Source of the DNA: Candidatus Caenarcanales bacterium
GTDB taxonomy: Bacteria > Cyanobacteriota > Vampirovibrionia > LMEP-6097
DNA: 8,057 nt
Assembly: GCA_022447685.1 (NCBI GenBank)
Contig: JAKVAO010000094.1
Span: forward strand, 1-8,057
Direction: 5' to 3'
Positions 1-7,500 of this stretch are shown in pieces. The translations under genes were made by a program, and so were the position numbers. Position 1 is the stretch's first letter, and each line of letters starts with the position of its first letter. The notes under the pieces are model-generated. The model was given only the letters and a program-made list of their open reading frames with translations, was not told the DNA's origin and did no database searches.

Positions 1-50
1 GTTTTCCCCTTATTATTTTAAGTCAACACACCTCTCAAGTTAGGTATTGC

Positions 51-78
51 TTGTTTGATTTTTTCAGTCCACTATAAT
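51..78 (+). promoter_or_regulatory. Candidate sigma70-type promoter
   Basis: A perfect -10 hexamer TATAAT lies at 73-78, preceded after a 16-nt spacer by TTGTTT at 51-56 (four of six matches to TTGACA). Transcription would start near 85, inside or just ahead of the inverted repeat at 93-133, and would read into the small open frame starting at 134. AT-rich DNA produces such matches by chance, but the position directly ahead of a ribosome binding site and start codon supports it. Confidence 0.4.
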
Positions 79-92
79 ATTAGATGACCGTG

Positions 93-133
93 ACTTAGAG
101 TCTATAGGTCGTAAATTACTTCGAGGTCTAAGT
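93..133 (+). other. Inverted repeat next to a ribosome binding site
   Basis: ACTTAGA at 93-99 is the exact reverse complement of TCTAAGT at 127-133, enclosing a 27-nt loop. A G-U pair (92 with 134) and C-G pairs (88-89 with 136-137) could extend it. The right arm abuts the GAGGT ribosome binding site (123-127) and the TTG start at 134 of the small open frame. If transcribed from the candidate promoter at 51-78, the folded leader could influence access of ribosomes. This is inference; seven base pairs in AT-rich DNA can arise by chance. Confidence 0.3.
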
Positions 134-286
134 TTGGAGAAAAATATAGAGATTATGGAAGGTTTATACAAGGACGGCGTAAACGAACGGGAAAGACAGC
201 CGTTTAATCGAGGTAGAACTAGAGCTAGCATCGACAAAAGCGATCCTTCAAATATTCTTGCTGGAAACGTAGATGCTTTAGCTTAA
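134..286 (+). CDS. Possible small protein of 50 residues, unknown function
   Basis: An open frame ending in TAA at 284-286 is uninterrupted back to a stop at 56-58. The best start is TTG at 134, which has GAGGT at 123-127 about 7 nt upstream; ATG at 155 is an alternative giving 43 residues. The product starts MEKNIEIMEGLYKDG, is rich in charged residues, has a basic centre (around PFNRGRTRAS) and ends in NVDALA. It has no hydrophobic stretch, so it should be soluble. I do not recognise a family. A promoter candidate lies at 51-78. It converges on dnaX with a 7-bp gap. It could instead be the tail of a decayed longer gene, because the frame is open upstream to 59 without a normal start codon, or a chance frame. 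Confidence 0.4.
   Translation: MEKNIEIMEGLYKDGVNERERQPFNRGRTRASIDKSDPSNILAGNVDALA
223..283. other. Long-range inverted repeat at the sORF/dnaX junction
   Basis: AGCTAGCATC (223-232) can pair with GATGCT plus AGCT (272-277 and 280-283), a ten-base-pair stem with a two-base bulge and a 39-nt loop. A second smaller hairpin, AACGG (186-190) with CCGTT (200-204), lies just to its left. Both fall inside the possible small gene and just downstream of the dnaX stop. No T-run follows on either strand, so this is not a typical intrinsic terminator. It may still mark the 3' end of the dnaX transcript or be chance. Confidence 0.25.
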
Positions 287-293
287 TTAAACC

Positions 294-2210
294 TTACTCT
301 TCTAAAACACTACCACCGAAGATAGATATTCCAGCTTGGAGTACTTCATCTAGAGCAGCTTCTCTATCACAACAAGTATCTGTGTTTTCATTTCCTGCTT
401 GAACAGAGTTATCGTTTATAGCTGCACTTGGAGCAAAACCTGCTCCACTGTCATAAGGCTGCGGTGATTGAGCCATTGTTTGCTCTGTTTGATTACTCAT
501 TGCTGGAGCATTAGTTTGTATTTGAGTATTTGTAGCTTGGGAGCTATCTGCTAGCTCCACCTTAGGCTTTGGGGCGTAAGTATTAGTCTCCGCTGGAGCT
601 CCACTAGATAATTCAAAATTAATTTGAGCAATATTTTCACCACTAGTTTTATTAATTGCACTTATAACTTCAGGAGATTTAGCTTCTAGTTTAGTTTTGA
701 GAAACTTGAAACGCTCAGGGATATGAATTATAGCTACAGAACCTGATATGGATTGAAGACTAGCTTTACTACTAATAAATAATCCTTTGCAGCTTGGGCT
801 CAGTTCTGAAACAAAGTCATTACTAGATGAGCTTACATTGCTAGGTCTGGTATCAGGATTACTTAAATCAACAAAGCCTGATTTTTTTTCAGGTTCAGGG
901 TTGCTAGCCTGTGTTATAGGTTCAGTTATAGCTGGAGCTGATTCTTGAACAGGTCTTGTTATCGCTGCTGTTGCAGCTTCCTTAGCGACAGGCTGAGCTT
1001 TAGGTGCAGCTGGAGCTGTATTGAAACTAGGCTTGTTCACTGGATGAGAAGCATGTGATTGTGGAAGGGCAATAGATCCACTTTCAATTCTCTCTAATCT
1101 ATCTTTCAGTTCTTTTAAAGTTATAAAATCTTCTCTGAAGCATAGTTTCAAGCATAGCGTCTGTAATAATTTATTTGCTTGGGTCGTTTGTCTAAGACTA
1201 GAATCTAGCTTGGATAATTCTTCTGAGATGTAGACCAATTCACTTTTAGGAATATTGTTTTCATTAATAGAATTTTTTACTACGCTAAACTTCTCATCTG
1301 TTTCATTCAAACAAATACTATTAAGAATACTAATGCTGTTCTGGAAAAGCTCTTCCGCGATAATATTAGGATTAGAGTTTTTCTCTAAAATAGCATTGAG
1401 CTTAGTAAGCAAGTCTGAATCAGACTTAGTATAAATGGCATTTAATAAATCTATAATTTCATGCTGAGAAACTTTCCCTAGTATTCTTTCTACTAGAGCT
1501 TTATCTATTTCCTTAGCGTCTTCACAATAAACACTGATTTGCTCTAAGATACTGAGAGCATCACGCATAGCTCCTTCAGATTCTTCTGCGATAAATTCTA
1601 GAGCCGCATCATTTATATTGAAATTTTCTAGGCTACAAATTTCTTTCAGGCGATTTTCACAATCTTTAACGCTTATAGGTTTGAATCTGAATTGCTGGCA
1701 GCGACTGGTAATAGTTGGAAGTACTTTGTGTGCTTCTGTTGTCGCTAAAATAAAAATCACATTATGAGGTGGTTCCTCAAATAGTTTAAGTAAGGCGTTA
1801 AAAGCAGCGTTACTTAGCATGTGGACCTCATCTATGATGTAGATTTTGTAATCACTATTAATAGCTGCAAGGCTTGCTTTCTCTATGAGTGATCTCGCGT
1901 CTTCTACGTGTCCGTGGCTTGCTGCATCAATTTCTATTACATCTAGATCATTAGAGTTTGCGATATTAACGCAGCTAGAGCAAGTACCGCAGGGTTCTAG
2001 AGTGGGTTTGCCTGGCTCAGCTTTGTTCTGGCAGTTGATAGATTTAGCTATGATCCTTGCGGTACTGGTTTTACCAGCACCACGGGGACCTGTTAATAAA
2101 TAAGCATTAGCAAGTTTATTATTATTAAAAGCGTGCTCTAAAGTCTCACGGACAGAGTCTTGTCCAATGAGATCACCTATAGTTTTAGGTCTGTACTTTA
2201 GAGTAAGCAT
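294..2210 (-). CDS. dnaX: DNA polymerase III subunit gamma/tau (clamp loader ATPase)
   Basis: DnaX is the AAA+ motor of the clamp loader, which places the sliding clamp on primed DNA and couples polymerases to the helicase at the replication fork. The 638-residue product is close to the length of E. coli tau. It shows Walker A GPRGAGKTS (41-49), four zinc-ligand cysteines (C60, C74, C77, C80), Walker B IIDEVHML (125-132), the EEPP stretch (145-148) and the SRC sensor/arginine finger motif (169-171). The collar domain runs to about 365. A proline/alanine/threonine-rich linker follows, then a folded block around 464-537 and a terminal IFGGSVLEE like the tail of many non-proteobacterial DnaX proteins. 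ATG 2210 is chosen because YRPKT follows at the family's usual spacing; no clear ribosome binding site precedes it. It lies 29 bp after fabI on the same strand. An A8 slippery run at codons 441-443 may yield a short form. Confidence 0.97.
   Translation of the reverse strand: MLTLKYRPKTIGDLIGQDSVRETLEHAFNNNKLANAYLLTGPRGAGKTSTARIIAKSINCQNKAEPGKPTLEPCGTCSSCVNIANSNDLDVIEIDAASHGHVEDARSLIEKASLAAINSDYKIYIIDEVHMLSNAAFNALLKLFEEPPHNVIFILATTEAHKVLPTITSRCQQFRFKPISVKDCENRLKEICSLENFNINDAALEFIAEESEGAMRDALSILEQISVYCEDAKEIDKALVERILGKVSQHEIIDLLNAIYTKSDSDLLTKLNAILEKNSNPNIIAEELFQNSISILNSICLNETDEKFSVVKNSINENNIPKSELVYISEELSKLDSSLRQTTQANKLLQTLCLKLCFREDFITLKELKDRLERIESGSIALPQSHASHPVNKPSFNTAPAAPKAQPVAKEAATAAITRPVQESAPAITEPITQASNPEPEKKSGFVDLSNPDTRPSNVSSSSNDFVSELSPSCKGLFISSKASLQSISGSVAIIHIPERFKFLKTKLEAKSPEVISAINKTSGENIAQINFELSSGAPAETNTYAPKPKVELADSSQATNTQIQTNAPAMSNQTEQTMAQSPQPYDSGAGFAPSAAINDNSVQAGNENTDTCCDREAALDEVLQAGISIFGGSVLEE
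852..899 (-). promoter_or_regulatory. Candidate programmed frameshift/slippage site in dnaX
   Basis: On the coding strand eight A residues (positions 889 down to 882) cover GAA AAA AAA, codons 441-443, giving an A AAA AAA heptamer in the correct phase for a -1 ribosomal shift. The -1 frame then reads ATC AGG CTT TGT and stops at TGA (870-868), for a product of about 447 residues. The +1 frame stops at TAA (865-863). CCTGA just before the run pairs with TCAGG just after it, placing seven A residues in a loop; ATCAGG (882-877) can alternatively pair with CCTGAT (857-852) downstream. E. coli dnaX makes gamma by a -1 shift at A AAA AAG near codon 430, and Thermus dnaX by transcript slippage on an A run. 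Use in this organism is inferred. Confidence 0.5.
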
Positions 2211-2215
2211 AAATT

Positions 2216-2240
2216 ATCGTTTGAAAAATTATGTAACGAT
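2216..2240 (-). other. Small stem-loop between fabI and dnaX
   Basis: The 29-bp gap between the fabI stop and the dnaX start contains a perfect six-base inverted repeat, ATCGTT (2216-2221) and AACGAT (2235-2240), around a 13-nt AT-rich loop. On the transcript the stem begins at the last base of the fabI stop codon and ends five bases before the dnaX ATG. This is where a ribosome binding site would be expected and none is visible. It is weak (two G-C pairs) and has no T-run, so it is not a terminator. A role in coupling or limiting dnaX translation is speculative. Confidence 0.25.
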
Positions 2241-3070
2241 TACATTGCCATGATGTTATAACCACAGTCAACGTGAAGGATTTCACCAGTTACACCACCA
2301 GAAAGAGGGCTAGCTAAGAATAGTGCAGAACCTGCAACTTCTTCTACCGCTACATTTCTCTTCATTGGAGAAACTTCAGCGTGATGATTTAACATAGAAG
2401 TGAAGTCAGAGATTCCTCTTGCAGCTAAAGTTTTAACTGGACCAGCAGAGATACCATTGATTCTAATATTGTCTGGACCTAGGTCTTGAGCTAAATATTT
2501 AATACCAGCTTCTAAGCTTGCTTTAGCGATACCCATCATATTGTAGTTAGGAACTACTCTTTCAGCTCCTAAGTAAGTTAAAGAAAGTATAGAACCACCA
2601 CCGGCAGCTTGCATTAATGGCTTAGCTGCTCTAGCCATAGCTGTTAATGAATAAGCTGAAATATCCTGTGCTAAAGCGAAGTGTTCTCTTTGGGTACTGA
2701 TATAACCACCCTCTAAAGTTTCTTTAGGAGCGAAAGCTAAACAGTGAACCATAATATCTAATTTGCCATCGAATCTTTCTGATACAGCAGCGAAAGCTGA
2801 GTCGATATCAGCGTCTTTAGTAACGTCACACTCAACTATAAGTGGACTATTCATATCTTTAGTTAAATCGGTAATAGTATCTTTTAATCTTTCACCTTGA
2901 TAAGAAAATGCAACTTCTGCTCCAGCTTCATAGAATAGCTGAGCGATTCCCCATGCAATACTTCTCTTATTCGCTACACCTGAGATTAGGACTTTCTTTC
3001 CAGCCAGGATTTGTGAATATGGACTACTAGTTTTTACTTCAGTTTCAAGCATCGCTAACAATTCTAGCAT
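2240..3070 (-). CDS. fabI: Enoyl-[acyl-carrier-protein] reductase, NADH-type
   Basis: FabI catalyses the last step of each round of type II fatty acid elongation in the cytoplasm, reducing trans-2-enoyl-ACP with NAD(P)H. It is a divergent short-chain dehydrogenase. The sequence shows the cofactor-binding start KKVLISGVANKRSIAWGIA, the CDV motif near strand 3, HCLAFAP, and the catalytic signature YLGAERVVPNYNMMGIAK. Counting from the ATG at 3070 (276 residues), the catalytic tyrosine is about 176 and the lysine about 183, six residues apart as in FabI. The end HVDCGYNIMAM is typical. HCLAFAP has Ala where E. coli has Gly93, as in many natural FabI proteins. Start: ATG 3070 has the only purine-rich site (AAGGA, but only 2 nt away). 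ATG 3052 is closer to the usual family N-terminus, and ATG 3085 is the longest option. fabI is probably first in a unit with dnaX and diverges from purA. Confidence 0.96.
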   Translation of the reverse strand: MLELLAMLETEVKTSSPYSQILAGKKVLISGVANKRSIAWGIAQLFYEAGAEVAFSYQGERLKDTITDLTKDMNSPLIVECDVTKDADIDSAFAAVSERFDGKLDIMVHCLAFAPKETLEGGYISTQREHFALAQDISAYSLTAMARAAKPLMQAAGGGSILSLTYLGAERVVPNYNMMGIAKASLEAGIKYLAQDLGPDNIRINGISAGPVKTLAARGISDFTSMLNHHAEVSPMKRNVAVEEVAGSALFLASPLSGGVTGEILHVDCGYNIMAM

Positions 3071-3093
3071 TTTCCTTGCTATCATTGGTAAGC

Positions 3094-4434
3094 ATGGCTA
3101 ATATTGTAGTGGTTGGTGCCCAATGGGGCGATGAAGGTAAAGCGAAGATTGTTGATCTTTTAGCAGAAGACGCTGGCTTTGTAGTTAGATACCAAGGCGG
3201 AAATAATGCTGGTCACACGGTTACCGCAAATGGTAAGAAATATAAGTTTCATTTAATTCCTTCTGGAATTCTTTACTCAGGCAAAAAATGTTTTATCGGT
3301 AACGGTACTGTAATAGACCCTAAGTCTTTATTGAAAGAGATGAAAGCTTTGGAAGATGAAGGAATTGATTTAAGTAATCTTAAGATTAGCTCGTCTGCGC
3401 ACGTAACTATGCCGTATCACATTCTTCTTGATCAAGCTAGTGAAGAAGCTCGTGGTGATAAGAAGATCGGAACTACAGCTAGAGGAATTGGACCGACTTA
3501 TACAGACAAAGTTGCTCGAACTGGAATTAAAATTAATGATCTTTTAAATAAAGATGTTTTGAAGGAAAGACTTGAATTAGCTCTCCCACAGAAAAACAAG
3601 GTACTATCTAAAGTTTTTGGCAAAGAAGAACTCAAGCTAGAAGAAATTTTAGAAGAGTATTTAGCTTTTGGTGAAGAGCTGAGATCATATGTCACCGATG
3701 TTTCTCTAGAGTTATGGAATGGAACTAAGCAAGGTGAGAAGATTTTATTTGAAGGCGCTCAAGGAACTCTTTTAGATATAGATCATGGAACTTATCCTTT
3801 CGTAACTAGTTCTAACCCTATTGCTGGTGCTGCGACTACTGGTACTGGTCTTGGTCCTACGGCTATTCATCATGTAATTGGTGTTGCTAAAGCTTTCAAC
3901 ACTAGAGTTGGTGAGGGTCCATTCCCTACTCAGATAGATGGTGAAGATGCGAAGATTTTAGTCGCTGAAGGTACGCCATGGGCTGAATTCGGTACTACTA
4001 CAGGTAGAGCGAGAAAAGTTGGTTGGCTTGATTTAGTTTTATTAAAACTTGCCGTAAGAGTTAATGGTTTAACTAGTGTTGCTATTACTAAGCTTGATAT
4101 TTTAGATGATATTGAAACTATTAAAGCTTGTGTCGCTTACAAAAACACTAAGACTGGTGAGATTTGTAATGATTTCCCTGCTGCTGCAGATCTTGAAGAT
4201 TTTGAACCTGTTCTAGAAGAATTTGCTGGATGGAAATCTACTGAATCTAAGTGTTTTGGTGCAAGATCGAGAGATAGTTTACCTGAAAATGCTAAGGCTT
4301 ATTTGAATTTCATCGAGGAATATTTGGACACCCCTGTAAGTATTATTGGTGTTGGTCCAGGGCGTGATGAAATTATAATCGAAAAAAATCCTTTTAAGAC
4401 TGAAGAGCTTTCTGGGGTTAATGGATATTGCTAA
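3094..4434 (+). CDS. purA: Adenylosuccinate synthetase
   Basis: PurA joins IMP and aspartate using GTP to make adenylosuccinate, the first committed step from IMP to AMP, in the cytoplasm. The 446-residue product matches the family along its length and starts in E. coli register: WGDEGKAK (11-18) with catalytic D13, GGNNAGHTV with catalytic H41, GTTARGIGPTYTDKVAR (126-142) for IMP binding, LFEGAQGTLLDIDHGTYPFVT, FNTRVGEGPFPT, TTTGRARKVGW, ITKLD for guanine recognition and GVGPGRDEIII near the end. It is about 14 residues longer than the E. coli enzyme, mostly in the C-terminal tail. ATG 3094 is chosen because MANIVVVGAQWGDEG is the normal family start; an in-frame TTG at 3076 adds six residues but lacks support. 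No good ribosome binding site precedes either. The P-loop has Ala17 where most homologues have Gly (GKGK). Confidence 0.97.
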   Translation: MANIVVVGAQWGDEGKAKIVDLLAEDAGFVVRYQGGNNAGHTVTANGKKYKFHLIPSGILYSGKKCFIGNGTVIDPKSLLKEMKALEDEGIDLSNLKISSSAHVTMPYHILLDQASEEARGDKKIGTTARGIGPTYTDKVARTGIKINDLLNKDVLKERLELALPQKNKVLSKVFGKEELKLEEILEEYLAFGEELRSYVTDVSLELWNGTKQGEKILFEGAQGTLLDIDHGTYPFVTSSNPIAGAATTGTGLGPTAIHHVIGVAKAFNTRVGEGPFPTQIDGEDAKILVAEGTPWAEFGTTTGRARKVGWLDLVLLKLAVRVNGLTSVAITKLDILDDIETIKACVAYKNTKTGEICNDFPAAADLEDFEPVLEEFAGWKSTESKCFGARSRDSLPENAKAYLNFIEEYLDTPVSIIGVGPGRDEIIIEKNPFKTEELSGVNGYC

Positions 4435-4502
4435 GTCTATGGCAGTCAAGACTTTCAGTATAAAAAATATATAACTATTAGCTTTGTAAGTATTGTTATC
4501 TT
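4435..4502 (+). other. Intergenic gap between purA and the large HD-domain gene
   Basis: This AT-rich gap contains a six-base inverted repeat (AAGTCT 4433-4438 with AGACTT 4449-4454, loop of ten) that overlaps the purA stop. It is followed by an A-rich and not a T-rich stretch, so it does not look like an intrinsic terminator. TATATAAC-like sequence at 4468-4475 could serve as a -10 element, but no convincing -35 is found at the right distance. Read-through from purA and a separate weak promoter are both possible. Confidence 0.3.
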
Positions 4503-4515
4503 GAGGTTGTCGATG
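4503..4515 (+). promoter_or_regulatory. Ribosome binding site fixing the start of the large HD-domain gene
   Basis: GAGG at 4503-4506 is separated by six bases from ATG at 4513, an ideal arrangement. It argues against the in-frame TTG at 4501, which would overlap the site and add four residues. Confidence 0.7.
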
Positions 4516-7500
4516 GTCTTACAAAAACTAACTAATATATTGCCAAAAGTTTCTGGAGCTATTAAAAATGTGACTCCAAAGAAGCTTGTTAATAGCTACT
4601 ATAAGCCTTTAGCTAAACTCAAATCATCTGGTGCAGGCTTAATTTCAAATTTAGGTCCCGCAGCAAATAAGATTTTAATTAAAACTCAAAATTATTTTTT
4701 AGGTGAGTCTGAAATTAAGGATCATGACGACCGGTCGTTTCAAGATTTTATAGCTAAATCTAGACAAAAATGGCGTTCACCCGCCGCTGAAAATATTCAA
4801 GGTATTAATTTTATTAATTTAGAAGAGGCAATAGATAGAAATGTTGATGGACTAATAGATTCAACAGATTTTGATAATGGAATTATAGGTTTAGTAAACT
4901 TAATTCAAGTTTATTCACTTGATGATATTAGCCAAGTCTCTAAAGATAAGATAAATAAGTCTATTGCTGAACAAAGTTTGATTGTTCAATTAGATTTTTG
5001 GGGATTAACTGCTGATGAAGCTGGAATGGCTGAAGACCTAAGGCTCGAAAAGTGTATTGAACTTGCTGATAAAGTAAGCTCGGTAAAAGAATTACTTAAG
5101 CTGATAGATGCTTTTGAGGGACAAGATTATGATGATAAAATTGATTTATCAAGTATAAGTTCATCTTTAAAAAAAGTGATCTCTAATCAGGATTTTGATT
5201 GGTGTGAAGGGGAGGGTATGTATGAACTTATTGTGGGGTTTGCAAGGGCAGAAGAATTTGACAGAATATCAGATCTTGCTAAACAAGCAATTAAAAATGT
5301 TAAATTACCTACTAATCTTACTCAAACACTGTATGCTGTGAAATTAACAAAGCTTGATATTGATTTGAAAAATGAACTAGATAGCTTAATCAAGACTCAT
5401 CCTATTGGTGATCCTAAGTCTGAATTGTATTTTGAAAATAATCCAAGTATGCATGAGAATATTGCGGAAACTATAGAAACTTTTCCCTGGCAACTTATTG
5501 ACACATTTGCCTATACTGACCTTGCTGTTGATCTTATAACAAAGTTTACACAATATTCTGATTTGGTAATAGTTAATAAAGCTTTTAACCGTGTCAATGA
5601 ATATACTTCGGGCTTACCTGATACAGAAAAAAGTAAATTTGAATCACTTTTAAGGGATATTTATAGTAATAATCCAGAAATTCAAAACATAAACCATTTG
5701 ATGCCTGAAGAAGAAGCTGTTTTTTTAAAAAGGCTAGTAGATAATGGATGTGAAGACCTTTTCTCTTCTCGCTTTCAAATCATAAAAGATTCTGAAAACA
5801 TGGAAATTCTCATCTTATCTTTAATGAAGCTTGAGCTCGGGCTGGATGATTCAAAATATCATTTATTAGATTTTTTAGATAAAACAGATAAACCAAATAT
5901 TCTAAAAACCTATACTTTAATTAGCGAATTGTCTAATATCTATAAGTCATTCGTTGAAGATTCTGTTAATAATATACAATCTGCAGAAAGATCTAATGGT
6001 GACTTCAATATGGATGAAAAATATTGGGATACTTTAATTTCTGAAGAAAAATTTGATTTTTATTCTTATGAGATCTTACTTTCTCTTTTATCAGGGCATT
6101 TAGAGGAGTTATCACAAAATAGTGATATATCATTTGATAATGCGATTATGAAATTAGAAAAACTAAAAAATCAAAGGCAAATCCCTACCATAAATTCTGC
6201 TAATTTCACTTTAGAGCCTGTCGTTAATACTGATAATATTTTAGTTACGAAAGCTTCTCAATTTACATCTCAATCAAAACAGGAATTTTTAGATTTAATA
6301 AATGATCTAACTCAGCTTGAAAATGAATTTAAAGTAATTAGAAACATTGTTGAGCAGATCAATAGTGTTGTTAAAGATTCACCAGTTAAAGAAAATAATA
6401 TAGCGGAATTGCTTAAAGAATTGAATATCGATATAAATTCAAGTATGATTCTAAGTCTTGTTCCAGAGTCACATAAATGGTTTCAAGGAATCGGTCAACA
6501 TTCAGGTCATAGCTTTGATTTACTTGAACATACTTTAGTTGGTCAAAAACAATTAATTACTTTTTTAACTAATTTGAAGGAAGATTATGATTTAAAAACT
6601 CCTATTATGGATGAAGATATTGAAAATATGAGAATCGCTTTCTTGGTCCATGATTGGGGGAAAAGTACTGCTAGAGTGCATGGTGAAGCACCCTATGAAT
6701 TTGACTATCACGATTCTAAGTCCTATGAATACTTATCATTACTCAGTGAAAGACTAGGTTTTAATAATATAAGACAAGAGCAAATAAAAAATATTTTATA
6801 TCTAAAAAATACTATTGCTCATGAGCAAAATTGGAAATTAAATGATCATAGTGCTTTATCTAAACTTGCTTTTATAGCAGGATCTGAAAAAGATCTTATG
6901 CTTGCTCATGCTGCTGCTAAAGCTGATAGCTTTGCTGTCAAGGGGAACATGGAATGGTTAGATGAAAATGAATATAAAATGAATTCTTTTATTAATAAAA
7001 TCAAAGAACGCATTCCTGAGTTCTCTAAGTCTTATATTCCATTAATCAATATTGCAAACTATCCAGAATATCTTGCAGAGTCAGAAAACACTCAAGTGCA
7101 AAATTTATCGTATGAAGGTGAAAAGTTCACTATTATTTCAACTGACACCAAATTACCATTTTTAGGGCACGCTCCTTTAAAAATTGAAGATTTCAACCCA
7201 CGAATCCCAGAAGGATCTGGTTATCATCGAGAGGGAGGTTTACTCTCTTATGTATGGAATTCTGTCGAAGATTGGGTTCCTTATCGTGCTAATCTTGACT
7301 ATACCTTAGTATTTAGTTTAGATCCTAAGTTTATTGCAGGTGCAGGACCTGCTAATTTTGGTTCAGGTCGCTTGAAAACATTTGATAGATTAATGCAAAA
7401 TGATTTAATTTCTCAAAGAGAAGAATATGCACTTGCTGCAAACGAAATTATAGATAAGTTTATTGAGGGAGGGGCTTTGGAGAACTGTGATATAGATAAG

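Noticed and set aside
10..38. Minus-strand promoter TTGAGA-17-TAATAA at the left edge, for a gene beyond the window
   Set aside because: The match is plausible, but the expected start of transcription falls at the window edge and no coding sequence is visible to support it.
1885..2103. 72-codon open frame on the plus strand inside dnaX
   Set aside because: It lies wholly opposite the conserved ATPase core of dnaX; composition reflects the complementary strand and there is no ribosome binding site or recognisable protein.
3498..3695. 65-codon open frame on the minus strand inside purA
   Set aside because: Serine/leucine-rich shadow of a well-conserved purA region, with no start signals.
4433..4454. 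Hairpin AAGTCT/AGACTT after purA as an intrinsic terminator
   Set aside because: Only six pairs with two G-C, and the downstream sequence is A-rich on the plus strand with no T-run on either side in the right place.
6450..6930. A complete CCA-adding enzyme or poly(A) polymerase
   Set aside because: The HD part resembles these proteins, but no nucleotidyltransferase signature (GG with a DxD pair) occurs anywhere in the 1164 residues.
7200..7380. ADP-ribosyltransferase-like domain in the C-terminus of the HD protein
   Set aside because: The REGG and YRANLDYTLVFSL segments are suggestive, but no R...STS...ExE or H-Y-E arrangement can be traced.
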